Shown here piece after piece: positions 1-7,038 of a stretch of DNA of 8,984 nucleotides (its first letter is position 1; every line of letters starts with the position of its first letter). This DNA is from Enterobacteriaceae bacterium UBA3516. GTDB lineage: Bacteria; Pseudomonadota; Gammaproteobacteria; Enterobacterales; Enterobacteriaceae. A program made the translations under genes and the position numbers. Under the pieces are notes generated by a model. It did no database searches, had not been told where the DNA came from, and saw only the letters and a list, made by a program, of their open reading frames with translations. Where the stretch lies: assembly GCA_002377245.1 (NCBI GenBank), contig DFPL01000298.1:1-8984 (forward strand), given 5' to 3'.

Positions 1-1107
1 CCCGGCGAGGGTGGCGTCGCACTGGGCTTTGAAATGCTGCAAGGTATACAGCCCGTCAAAGGTGCTGACCGCATCGGTTCCCGGCGCTTTTTGTAGCACG
101 TCACGGATAACCGGCAGCACGGCGTCGGGCTGCTGTTCAATCAACGGCCCGACCACGTGATAGCGCTCCGCCACCCACGGGCCTTCATAGAGCAGCTTCG
201 CCGCGGTCATAAAGGGAGTGAAATCAATGCTCACCGGCACGCCACCCAGCGCCTCAAGCTGCGCCTTAGCGGTGTGGAACAGGGCTTCGCTCTCCTGACA
301 ACCGAGAAATTCCAGCGTATCCGGCACGCCAAAACGAAAGCCTTTTTCAGGTGAACCAAAGGCCTGCGCCCCGTTCCAGGCCGGGTTCTGACGGCTGTAA
401 TCATCGGTGGGATCCAGCCCGGCGGTGAGCGCGAGTAAACGGCTGGCTTCGGCGGCGGTCGCCGTGAAGAAAGTTACGCAATCCAGGGTGCGGCAGGCGG
501 GCAAGACACCCGCCGTGGAAACCAGCCCCTTAGTGGCTTTAAGTCCGACCAGATTGTTAAGAGAAGCCGGAACACGCCCGCTACCTGCGGTATCGGTGCC
601 CAGCGCAAAACTGGCGACGCCCAGCGCGACCGCAAGTGAGGAACCCGCGCTTGAGCCGCCCGACGGATAGTCGGGATGCACGCTGTTGCGGCAGGCGCCG
701 TAGGGAGAACGCGTGCCGTTGAGCCCGGTGGCAAACTGATCGAGGTTGGTTTTGCCCATCGGAATAGCGCCCAGGGCAATCAGTTGACGCACAATGGTGG
801 CATCCTGCTCTGCAATACGGGCAAAGGCCGGGCAGGCCGCGGTGGTGGAAATGCCCGCGATATCAATATTGTCTTTAATGGCAAACGGCACGCCATAAAG
901 CGGCAGCTCGTCGGGTAGACGGGCATCGAGTGCTGACAGGTACGGCTCCAGCTCCTCTTGCGTGAGAATATGAATGAAAAGATTAAACACCGGGTTGAGC
1001 GCGATGGCGCGTTCGCGAAGCGTTTTTATCAACGCACGCGGCGTCAGGGTGCCGTTGCGGTACTGCGCTGCCAGCGTATCGAGTCGTAAATCAAAAGAAT
1101 TTGTCAT
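1..1107 (-). CDS. atzF: Allophanate hydrolase, N-terminal amidase part (gene runs off the left edge)
   Basis: This cytosolic amidase-signature enzyme would hydrolyse allophanate to ammonia and CO2, the last step of the pathway. The frame is open from ATG at 1107 to base 1 with no internal stop, giving 369 residues; the family is usually about 600, so the C-terminal domain lies outside the window. The Ser-cisSer-Lys triad is visible: Lys78 in PFAIKDNID, Ser152 in PSGGSSAGSS and nucleophile Ser176 in TDTAGSGRVPA. The 74- and 24-residue spacings fit the family. The ATG overlaps the carboxylase stop (ATGA, 1104-1107). A GGAGAAA ribosome binding site at 1113-1119 lies inside the carboxylase end, so the two are probably translationally coupled. 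Other amidases share the motif, but the pairing with this carboxylase makes allophanate the likely substrate. Intactness of the 3' end cannot be judged. Confidence 0.96.
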   Translation of the reverse strand, partial: MTNSFDLRLDTLAAQYRNGTLTPRALIKTLRERAIALNPVFNLFIHILTQEELEPYLSALDARLPDELPLYGVPFAIKDNIDIAGISTTAACPAFARIAEQDATIVRQLIALGAIPMGKTNLDQFATGLNGTRSPYGACRNSVHPDYPSGGSSAGSSLAVALGVASFALGTDTAGSGRVPASLNNLVGLKATKGLVSTAGVLPACRTLDCVTFFTATAAEASRLLALTAGLDPTDDYSRQNPAWNGAQAFGSPEKGFRFGVPDTLEFLGCQESEALFHTAKAQLEALGGVPVSIDFTPFMTAAKLLYEGPWVAERYHVVGPLIEQQPDAVLPVIRDVLQKAPGTDAVSTFDGLYTLQHFKAQCDATLAG

Positions 1108-4100
1108 TGTGCTTTCTCCATCACCACTACGCATTGCCCGGCGCGCACGGAGCTTCCCGGCTGCACCCGAACCTGACTGACCACACCGGCATGAGGCGCG
1201 GTCAACGGAATTTCCATCTTCATGGACTCAAGGATGACCAGCGTCTGGCCCTCACTGACGCTGTCGCCCGCTTTGACATTTACCTGCCAGAGGTTGCCGG
1301 AGACCGGGCTGTCGACCCCGCTTTCGTTTGCGTTAAGCGGTGCCTCTTCCCCTTCATCACTCACCACATCGGTGCTGTCGAAATGGGCCTGGCCGCTGGC
1401 AATCCAGCGATCGCGCTCGGCGGCAAAAGCCGCCTGCTGGTGGGTGCGGTTAGCGGCAATGCTCTCGGCTTCATCGGCAAGGAACTGCTGGTACTCCGCC
1501 AGTCGCAGGGTGGTCTGCTCAATACGCAGCGGATAGCGCCCGAGCGGGAAGTCGCGGCGAATAGTCAGCAACTCTTCAGCAGAGACCGGGTAGAAGCGGA
1601 TCTGATCGAAGAAGCGCAGCAGCCAGGGCTTACCACCAAAATCGGCCACATCGCGATAGCGGTTCCACATCTGCAGCGTGCGCCCGACAAACTGATAGCC
1701 TCCCGGCCCTTCCATCCCATAGACACAGAGATACGCGCCGCCAATCCCCACCGAGTTTTCAGCCGTCCAGGTACGGGCCGGGTTGTATTTGGTGGTCACC
1801 AGGCGGTGACGCGGATCGAGCGGAGTGGCAACGGGTGCGCCGAGGTACACATCCCCCAGCCCCATCACCAGATAGCGGGCGTCAAAAACGGTTTTGTAGA
1901 CCTCGTCGATATTTTCGAGATCGTTGATGCGGCGGATAAACTCGAGGTTACTCGGGCACCAGGGGGCATCGCGGCGCACGGTGGTCATGTATTTTTCGAT
2001 GGCTTTCTGGCAGGCCGGATCGTCCCAGGAGAGCGGCAGCCAGACGACGCGCGAAGGCACGTCCAGATCCTGACTCTGACAGACCTCGCGCCACACTCCC
2101 CGAATCACCGCCAGCAGCGCGCCGAGCGGCAGCGTTTCCGGCTGATAGTGCACCTGCAAAGAGCGGATACCCGGCGTCAGGTCAATGACGCCGGCCAGCG
2201 CGCGGGCCTCCAGCGCCTGCATCAGGGCATGAGCGCGAAAACGCAGCACCAGATCCAGCTCCAGGGCACCCACCTCCAGTAAAAGATGGGTATCGCCAGA
2301 CAGACGAGCCACCAGCCGTTTGTCCGCCTCGCCCGTGTCGAGTACCACTGGCGACACCGGCCGGGCCGGCTGCCAGTTCACGACAACGGGTTGCAGGGTT
2401 TCCACTTCCTGCTTTTCCGCCTGTGCCAGCAGGCGCGCGGTCGCCACATCCACTGGCGCAAAGCGCACCCTATCGCCCGCTTTCAGTTGCCCAAGCTGCC
2501 AGAGATCGGCTTCGATGATAGTCACCGGGCAGACAAACCCGCCGAGGCTTGGGCCATCCGGGCCAAGGATAACCGGCATATCGCCGGTGAAATCCACAGC
2601 GCCTATGGCGTAGGGGTTGTCATGAATGTTGGAGGGATGCAGCCCCGCCTCGCCGCCACTGTCGCGCACCCATTCCGGTTTCGGCCCGATCAGGCGGATG
2701 CCGGTACGGCTGGAGTTGAAGTGCACTTCCCAGTCGGTAGCAAAAAAGGTGGTGATATAATTTTCCGAGAAATATTCCGGTGCGCCATGCGGTCCGTAAA
2801 TTACCCGCAACTCGCGTACGGCAGCTAAATCGGTGTGCAAGGTCCTGGGTAACACGGCCCCGCTCCGGCTCCCTTTCAGCGCAGGGATGTGTAGCACATC
2901 GCCGGTGCGTAATGCCCGCCCGGCGTGACCGCCAAACTGACCGAGGGTGAAGGTGCTTTTGCTGCCGAGATAGTCGGGCACATGAATACCGCCGCGCAGA
3001 CACAGGTAACTGCGGACACCCGCCCCGCTCACCTCACCCAGTCGCAAGATACTTCCCGCCGGAACCGTAAATACGGTGTTCATCGGGACATCGTCGCCAT
3101 CAAGCGTGATGTTCATCACCGCCCCGGTCACCACCACAACCGCATCGGTATTGAATTTCAGCGTCGGGCCACTGAGCGTCATCTCCAGCGCCGCCTCGGT
3201 TGAGGCATTGCCCAGCAGCGCATTGCCCAGGCGCAGTGCACGGGAGTCCATCGGTCCTGATGGCGGCACGCCGACCGCCCAGTACCCCTGACGACCGGGG
3301 TAATCCTGCACCGTGGTCTGAGTACCGGCACTTAATACCTCAAAGGTGGTGGCATAGTAGCTGAGCCCTTCCAGACAGCGGGTCCAGGGTTCACCCTCGG
3401 CAAAAGGTGCGAACGCCAGAATCTTTTGCAGATACTGGCGGTTGGTCTCGACGCCGTACAACCGGGTCGCCCCCAGCGCCGCATCCAGTTGGGCAATCGC
3501 CTGGGCGCGGGTCGGTTGCCAGGTAATGATTTTTGCCAGCATCGGGTCGAAGAACGGCGGCACTTCGCATCCGGCTTCTACCCACGTGTCGATACGCAAC
3601 GCCTGGCGATCGTCAGCCGGGAAAATGACCTCGGTCAGCAGGCCCGGCGAAGGCTGAAACTGACGGCCCGGATCTTCGGCATACACGCGCGCCTGCACCG
3701 CATGGCCCTGCGGAGCAAGCCCTGCGGCCAGTTCAGTCAGCGGCGGCAACTCACCTGCCGCCAGCTCAATCATCCAGCGCACCAGGTCCACGCCCCACAC
3801 CTGCTCAGTCACGCCGTGCTCCACCTGCAGGCGAGTATTGACCTCCAGGAAGTAAAACTGACGGGCAAGGCTGTCGTAGACAAACTCCACGGTGCCGGCG
3901 CTGCGGTAGCTGATGGCTTTACCCAGTGTGATCGCCGCCTCGCACAGTGCGGCCTCCATGCCCTGCGGCAGATTCGGGGCGGGCGTTTCTTCAAGCACTT
4001 TCTGGTTACGGCGCTGGACCGAGCAGTCGCGAACGCCGAGAGAAATGACGTCGCCTTTGCCATCACCAAAAATCTGCACTTCCAGATGGCGCGCCCGCTC

Positions 4101-4706
4101 GATGTATTTTTCGATAAACACACCGGCATCACTGAAGTTGTTTTTGCCCAGCCGCACCACGGCATCGAAGGCTTCCGCCAACTCCCCGGCGTTATAGCAA
4201 ACGCGCATACCGATCCCCCCGCCGCCCGCAGTGCTTTTCAGCATTACCGGGAAGCCGACGAGGCGTGCGGCCTGTTGCGCCTCGTCAAGGTTAGCCAGCA
4301 GTTCGGTCCCTTCAAGCATCGGCACGCCGTGGGTTTTTGCCAGCGCACGTGCAGTGTGTTTTAAGCCAAAGACGCGCAGTTGTTCCGGCGTGGGGCCGAC
4401 AAAGGCAATCCCCGCCGCTTCACAGGCTTCGGCAAACGCGGCGTTTTCCGAGAGGAAACCATATCCGGGGTGAATGGCCTCGGCACCACTGTGGCGGGCG
4501 GCAGCAATAATTTTGTCGATGACCAGATAGGTTTGTGCCGCCGGGCCCTCGCCCAGGCTGATGGCTTCGTCAGCATCACGGATATGTAAGCTGCTGGCGT
4601 CGGCTTCAGACCAGACGGCCACGCCGCCCACCTTCATGGTGCGCAGCGTACGCAGGATACGGCAGGCAATCGCGCCACGGTTAGCAATCAGGAGTTTCGT
4701 AAACAT
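1104..4706 (-). CDS. uca: Biotin-dependent urea/guanidine carboxylase, most likely guanidine carboxylase
   Basis: This 1200-residue cytosolic enzyme uses ATP and bicarbonate to carboxylate its amide substrate through a tethered biotin. Domains in order: biotin carboxylase, about 1-450 (MFTKLLIANRG start, ATP-grasp loop AGGGGIGM at 160-167, EVNTRLQVEH at 288-297 with Arg292); a KipA-like carboxyltransferase half, about 454-765 (PPSGPMD near 481); a KipI-like half, about 795-1020 (GLGDVYLGAP 949-958, KYNPARTWT 973-981, GPGGYQ 1000-1005); and a biotinyl domain, about 1132-1199, with ESMKME placing the biotinylated Lys at 1163. Length and order are full for the family, with no frame damage. The allophanate hydrolase is a separate overlapping gene rather than fused as in fungal urea amidolyase. 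Urea and guanidine carboxylases share this fold and differ at conserved pocket residues that I could not place securely. The guanidine assignment rests on the riboswitch upstream and the DUF1989 pair. The start is fixed by the conserved N-terminus, although its ribosome binding site is weak. Confidence 0.96.
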   Translation of the reverse strand: MFTKLLIANRGAIACRILRTLRTMKVGGVAVWSEADASSLHIRDADEAISLGEGPAAQTYLVIDKIIAAARHSGAEAIHPGYGFLSENAAFAEACEAAGIAFVGPTPEQLRVFGLKHTARALAKTHGVPMLEGTELLANLDEAQQAARLVGFPVMLKSTAGGGGIGMRVCYNAGELAEAFDAVVRLGKNNFSDAGVFIEKYIERARHLEVQIFGDGKGDVISLGVRDCSVQRRNQKVLEETPAPNLPQGMEAALCEAAITLGKAISYRSAGTVEFVYDSLARQFYFLEVNTRLQVEHGVTEQVWGVDLVRWMIELAAGELPPLTELAAGLAPQGHAVQARVYAEDPGRQFQPSPGLLTEVIFPADDRQALRIDTWVEAGCEVPPFFDPMLAKIITWQPTRAQAIAQLDAALGATRLYGVETNRQYLQKILAFAPFAEGEPWTRCLEGLSYYATTFEVLSAGTQTTVQDYPGRQGYWAVGVPPSGPMDSRALRLGNALLGNASTEAALEMTLSGPTLKFNTDAVVVVTGAVMNITLDGDDVPMNTVFTVPAGSILRLGEVSGAGVRSYLCLRGGIHVPDYLGSKSTFTLGQFGGHAGRALRTGDVLHIPALKGSRSGAVLPRTLHTDLAAVRELRVIYGPHGAPEYFSENYITTFFATDWEVHFNSSRTGIRLIGPKPEWVRDSGGEAGLHPSNIHDNPYAIGAVDFTGDMPVILGPDGPSLGGFVCPVTIIEADLWQLGQLKAGDRVRFAPVDVATARLLAQAEKQEVETLQPVVVNWQPARPVSPVVLDTGEADKRLVARLSGDTHLLLEVGALELDLVLRFRAHALMQALEARALAGVIDLTPGIRSLQVHYQPETLPLGALLAVIRGVWREVCQSQDLDVPSRVVWLPLSWDDPACQKAIEKYMTTVRRDAPWCPSNLEFIRRINDLENIDEVYKTVFDARYLVMGLGDVYLGAPVATPLDPRHRLVTTKYNPARTWTAENSVGIGGAYLCVYGMEGPGGYQFVGRTLQMWNRYRDVADFGGKPWLLRFFDQIRFYPVSAEELLTIRRDFPLGRYPLRIEQTTLRLAEYQQFLADEAESIAANRTHQQAAFAAERDRWIASGQAHFDSTDVVSDEGEEAPLNANESGVDSPVSGNLWQVNVKAGDSVSEGQTLVILESMKMEIPLTAPHAGVVSQVRVQPGSSVRAGQCVVVMEKAQ

Positions 4707-4714
4707 AGTCAGAA

Positions 4715-4717
4715 CTC
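4715..4717 (-). promoter_or_regulatory. Weak ribosome binding site of the carboxylase gene
   Basis: Only a GAG core, 8 nt before ATG 4706, resembles a Shine-Dalgarno. Every other start in the operon except the permease has a GGAG-type site. GAGTT at 4713-4717 can also pair with AACTC in codons 4-6 of the carboxylase (4692-4696), placing the start codon in the loop. A weak, possibly hidden site just after a two-hairpin RNA fits regulated translation initiation, but how the hairpins would control it is inferred. Confidence 0.45.
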
Positions 4718-4723
4718 AATGGT

Positions 4724-4772
4724 GGCGGGTCGTCCCACCGAAAATCGGCTCACCTTATGGTCGTCCATAAGG
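4724..4772 (-). ncRNA. Candidate guanidine-II (mini-ykkC) riboswitch upstream of the carboxylase
   Basis: On the minus strand, hairpin P1 (4772-4753) has perfect 8-nt arms CCUUAUGG and CCAUAAGG around an ACGA loop. After a 13-nt linker, hairpin P2 (4739-4724) reads GGUGGG, ACGA, CCCGCC, a 6-bp stem with one G-U pair. Two neighbouring stem-loops, each with an ACGR tetraloop closed by G-C pairs and joined by a short linker, define the guanidine-II class. Ligand binding there stabilises the loops, which dock on each other and expose the downstream ribosome binding site. P2 ends 17 nt before the carboxylase ATG, a suitable place for translational control. The neighbouring genes for guanidine use support the call. 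It sits inside the operon, not at its head. No T-run follows either hairpin, so a simple intrinsic terminator is unlikely. Identification is by eye, without a covariance-model search. Confidence 0.82.
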
Positions 4773-4783
4773 GGCGATATCCC

Positions 4784-4894
4784 TTACGGGCGTGGCGTCG
4801 TGTTGGGGGCCTGATTCAGGGGCAGACGTGCGGCACGGACGGCAAACAGGTGGTAAATCAGGCTGCGCAGGCGCGCCCAGCGTGTCAGTTCCAT
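4784..4894 (-). CDS. Small ORF, 36 residues, unknown function (possible leader peptide or small protein)
   Basis: I do not recognise this product. The ATG at 4894 overlaps the last 10 bases of the upstream DUF1989 gene in another frame and is preceded by GGAGGT at 4901-4906 with 6-nt spacing, the best Shine-Dalgarno in this gap. It ends in TAA 11 nt before hairpin P1 of the putative riboswitch. The peptide begins MELTRWARLRSLIYHLFAVR; it has six Arg, one His and one Glu, a Leu/Ile/Phe-rich first two thirds that could form a cationic amphipathic helix, and a Pro/Asn/Thr tail. It is too short for a transporter or enzyme domain. It may be a real small protein, a leader whose translation keeps ribosomes on the mRNA up to the riboswitch, or a decayed gene start. 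The strong start and coupled position favour translation; function is open. Confidence 0.5.
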   Translation of the reverse strand: MELTRWARLRSLIYHLFAVRAARLPLNQAPNTTPRP

Positions 4895-5520
4895 ACCAGC
4901 ACCTCCGCGGGCGTCGGGTTCCAGCCATTGCAGGGGTTGTTGAGCTGCGGGCAGTTGGAAATCAGCACAATGACGTTACATTCGGCACGCAGCTCGACAT
5001 ATTTGCCGGGGGCCGAGATGCCATCTTCAAAGGTCAGCCCGCCTTCTGGCGTCACCGGAACATTCATAAAGAAATTGATGTTGGCGCCGATGTCCCGTTT
5101 GTGCAGGCGGCCATCGTGCAGGCAGGCGCAGAGGAAGTTGTCGCGGCAGCTGTGCATCTGACGTTTGTCCAGCGCATAACGCACCGTATTGCTCTCCTGA
5201 GCACAGGCTCCGCCGAGGGTGTCGTGACGGCCACAGGTGTCGGCCACAATGGTCAGTAGCGGATTACCGAGGTTGGAGTACAGCACGCTGCCGGTGGTGA
5301 GGTAGGCGTTGCCCTGGCGGCGTAAGGTGCGCTGCGGATCGTAGCGCTCACGTGACTGGTCAGCGTTATAAAACAGGGTATCTACGGCCTGGTTGCCCTC
5401 CAGGTCCAGCAAACGCACGGTCTGGCCTTTTTTCACTTCAAACAGGTAGGGCTCGCCCGCCGGGATCACATGGCGAAAGACGGCCTGGTCGGGATGTTTC
5501 TGGCTGGTGACATTCATCAT
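4885..5520 (-). CDS. Urea carboxylase-associated protein 1 (DUF1989), likely carboxyguanidine deiminase subunit
   Basis: This 211-residue DUF1989 protein is probably one subunit of the two-protein carboxyguanidine deiminase (CgdAB), which removes ammonia from carboxyguanidine to give allophanate. Family hallmarks are the ADTCGRHD motif at 93-100 and the FFMNVPVTPEG / APGKYVELRAECNV stretch at about 150-184. It is Cys-rich: Cys96, His99, Cys106, Cys125, Cys131, Cys133, His135, Cys181, Cys190 and Cys197 offer several possible metal ligands. No signal peptide or membrane segment is visible, so it should be cytosolic. The gene starts 8 bp after its paralog. Two consecutive ATGs occur, at 5520 and 5517; AAGGAGT at 5524-5530 is closer to ideal spacing for the second, so the protein may begin one residue later. 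Which of CgdA or CgdB it corresponds to I cannot say, so no symbol is given. Confidence 0.93.
   Translation of the reverse strand: MMNVTSQKHPDQAVFRHVIPAGEPYLFEVKKGQTVRLLDLEGNQAVDTLFYNADQSRERYDPQRTLRRQGNAYLTTGSVLYSNLGNPLLTIVADTCGRHDTLGGACAQESNTVRYALDKRQMHSCRDNFLCACLHDGRLHKRDIGANINFFMNVPVTPEGGLTFEDGISAPGKYVELRAECNVIVLISNCPQLNNPCNGWNPTPAEVLVWN
4901..4906 (-). promoter_or_regulatory. Strong ribosome binding site for the 36-codon ORF
   Basis: GGAGGT lies 6 nt before ATG 4894, inside the 3' end of the upstream DUF1989 gene. No other start codon at a suitable distance uses it: the carboxylase ATG is almost 200 nt further on. It is the main reason to think the small ORF is translated, though the bases also encode residues near the end of the overlapping protein and could be incidental. 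Confidence 0.55.
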
Positions 5521-5523
5521 GCG

Positions 5524-5530
5524 ACTCCTT
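5524..5530 (-). promoter_or_regulatory. Ribosome binding site of the UAAP1 gene, favouring the second of two ATGs
   Basis: AAGGAGT overlaps the TAA stop of the preceding DUF1989 gene. From the AGGAG core there are 4 nt to ATG 5520 and 7 nt to ATG 5517, and 7 is nearer the usual optimum. The stop/ribosome-site overlap suggests translational coupling of the two paralogs, which fits equal production of two subunits. Confidence 0.6.
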
Positions 5531-6257
5531 ACAGGGCAAATAAGCGGGTGTTAGCGAATGCGCGTTCGTTTTCCGGGCGGCTGAGCAGCGTATCAATGGC
5601 GGCATGTTCGTCACCTGCCTGACGCCAGGCCAGCTGTATCGGGCGCGGCGCGTACTCGCTTGCCGGATCCATCGGGTGTTGCAGCGCGGTCATCACCAGC
5701 AGCACATCCATTGGCGCATACAGCTCCACGTGGCTGCCCGGCTGCGAGAAACCGTGGTGGAAGGTGAACGCGCCGTCTTCAGCGACCGTCACTTTGCTGA
5801 AGAAATTCACCACCATCAGCAGGTCTTCAAGGCTCAGATCCCATTTCCCCATCTCAACCAGCAGGTTGTCCGCGCCGTTGCGGTAAAAACCGTTACGCAG
5901 GCTCTGATAGCGCCCGTCGCCATATTTATCACTGACTTCGGCAGCATTGAGCACGCCGCCGAACGGGTCATGCCAGCCGCAGGTGTCGGCAGTAATGCCT
6001 GCCAGCACGCGTCCCATATCGGAGTAGAAACAGTGGCCGGCGGTCAGGCGTGCGGTGTGCTGGCCTTTCAGGGTGTCCGGCAGGTTCAGACGTTCACTCT
6101 TCTCATGCGGGTTGAGCATCATCAGGCTGACGTTGGCCCCGCCTTCAATGTCGGTCATGCGCAGAATTTGCCCACGCTTGAGGATGAAGGAGAGCGTGCC
6201 GCCGCCGGGCAGCGTCTCTTCTCGCAGAATAGCGGTCGATTTTTCTAATGAAGTCAT
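5529..6257 (-). CDS. Urea carboxylase-associated protein 2 (DUF1989), likely carboxyguanidine deiminase subunit
   Basis: This 242-residue DUF1989 protein is a diverged paralog of the next gene downstream and the probable second subunit of carboxyguanidine deiminase (CgdAB type). It shares the ADTCGWHD motif at 90-97, followed by PFGG, and the NFFSKVTVAEDG / QPGSHVELYAP segment at about 151-182, which aligns by eye with the paralog. It lacks the Cys cluster its partner has around residues 125-135 and 181-197, reading NGADNLLVEMG and ELYAPM there instead. The two subunits may therefore differ in metal binding or catalysis. There is no signal peptide or membrane span. The ATG at 6257 lies 4 bp after the ATPase stop, with AAGGAGT at 6265-6271 inside the ATPase end. 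Older annotation linked these proteins to urea; the guanidine role is inferred from family literature and the nearby riboswitch. Confidence 0.93.
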   Translation of the reverse strand: MTSLEKSTAILREETLPGGGTLSFILKRGQILRMTDIEGGANVSLMMLNPHEKSERLNLPDTLKGQHTARLTAGHCFYSDMGRVLAGITADTCGWHDPFGGVLNAAEVSDKYGDGRYQSLRNGFYRNGADNLLVEMGKWDLSLEDLLMVVNFFSKVTVAEDGAFTFHHGFSQPGSHVELYAPMDVLLVMTALQHPMDPASEYAPRPIQLAWRQAGDEHAAIDTLLSRPENERAFANTRLFAL

Positions 6258-6261
6258 CTTG

Positions 6262-7038
6262 TTAACTCCTTAACGCATAGACGTTTTCAGGCGCGGTGCC
6301 GGTCATTTCGGCCAGTCGCGCTTCGTTAAGCGGAATGTCATAAGTAATGCGCGCCCCATAAGCATTGGGTTCGTGCGGGTCGATGCGCACTTTGTCGAAC
6401 ACCAGCAGGCGGGTGCCGAGGTTAAAACCTTCGGACAGATCGTGCGTGACCATAAAGACCGTCATGCGGGTTTCGCTCCACAGCTGGAGCAGCAGCGCAT
6501 GCATGTCTTTGCGAATGCCGGGGTCCAGCGCGCCAAAGGGCTCATCCAGCAACAGCACACGCGGCTGCATAATGAATGCCTGGGCGATGGCGAGGCGCTG
6601 CTGCATGCCACCGGAGAGCTGCGCCGGGTATTTGTCCAACGCCTGCCCGAGACCGACTTTCTCCAGCATCCACACCGCCCGCTCACGCGCTTCACGTTTA
6701 CGCGCACCAAACAGGCGACCAAGAAGACGGGCCTGCGGAAACTCAAGGCCGATCGCGACGTTATCCAGCACGCGTAAGTGCGGAAAGACCGAATAGCGCT
6801 GAAACACCACCCCACGACTGCTGTCAGGCTCAGCCGGTAGCGCTTTGCCATCCAGCAATAGCGTGCCGCGGCTCGGCGCTTCCTGCCCCAATAGCAAACG
6901 CAGGAAGGTGGATTTACCGCAGCCGGACGCCCCGACCATTGAGCAAAATTCCCCGGCATTCACCTGCAGATTGAGCCGCTCCAGCACCACGTGCGATCCG
7001 TACTCCTGCCAGACATTGTTGATGTCGATAAAGCTCAT
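6262..7038 (-). CDS. ABC importer ATPase, urea-carboxylase-region type (probable guanidine uptake)
   Basis: This 258-residue nucleotide-binding subunit powers the importer encoded with the permease and binding protein. All ABC motifs are intact: Walker A GASGCGKST at 36-44, Q-loop Gln80, signature LSGGMQQ at 141-147, Walker B RVLLLDEP at 160-167, D-loop GALD at 169-172 and H-loop His199. The sequence is of the nitrate/sulfonate/taurine (SsuB/TauB-like) group. It has no fused regulatory domain; the last 50 residues are short and family-like. The ATG overlaps the permease stop in an ATGA at 7035-7038, with a strong AGGAGGG site at 7044-7050 giving 5-nt spacing. Substrate is not readable from an ATPase and is inferred from the operon. 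Confidence 0.96.
   Translation of the reverse strand: MSFIDINNVWQEYGSHVVLERLNLQVNAGEFCSMVGASGCGKSTFLRLLLGQEAPSRGTLLLDGKALPAEPDSSRGVVFQRYSVFPHLRVLDNVAIGLEFPQARLLGRLFGARKREARERAVWMLEKVGLGQALDKYPAQLSGGMQQRLAIAQAFIMQPRVLLLDEPFGALDPGIRKDMHALLLQLWSETRMTVFMVTHDLSEGFNLGTRLLVFDKVRIDPHEPNAYGARITYDIPLNEARLAEMTGTAPENVYALRS

Noticed and set aside
1..1107. Absence of a complete allophanate hydrolase ORF, suggesting a pseudogene
   Set aside because: Reading the frame codon by codon from 1107 to 1 shows no stop and an intact catalytic triad; the gene is cut only by the window edge.
1101..2282. 393-codon plus-strand ORF
   Set aside because: It lies wholly opposite the carboxylase gene, whose protein is clearly real and motif-rich. 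The plus-strand product is His/Arg/Ala-rich with no recognisable domain, as expected for antisense of a GC-rich gene.
3426..4364. 312-codon plus-strand ORF
   Set aside because: Antisense shadow of the biotin carboxylase domain, with no recognisable motif and no convincing ribosome site.
4753..4772. The 8-bp perfect hairpin as an intrinsic terminator
   Set aside because: No T-run follows on either strand, and the essential carboxylase gene continues downstream. The ACGA loop and the second like hairpin point to a riboswitch.
4757..5259. Overlapping plus-strand ORFs of 134 and 155 codons across the gap and the UAAP1 gene
   Set aside because: They run antisense to the DUF1989 gene, the small ORF and the riboswitch, and show no domain or supporting start signal.
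5604..6248. 214-codon plus-strand ORF
   Set aside because: Antisense of the first DUF1989 gene; composition is typical of a shadow frame.
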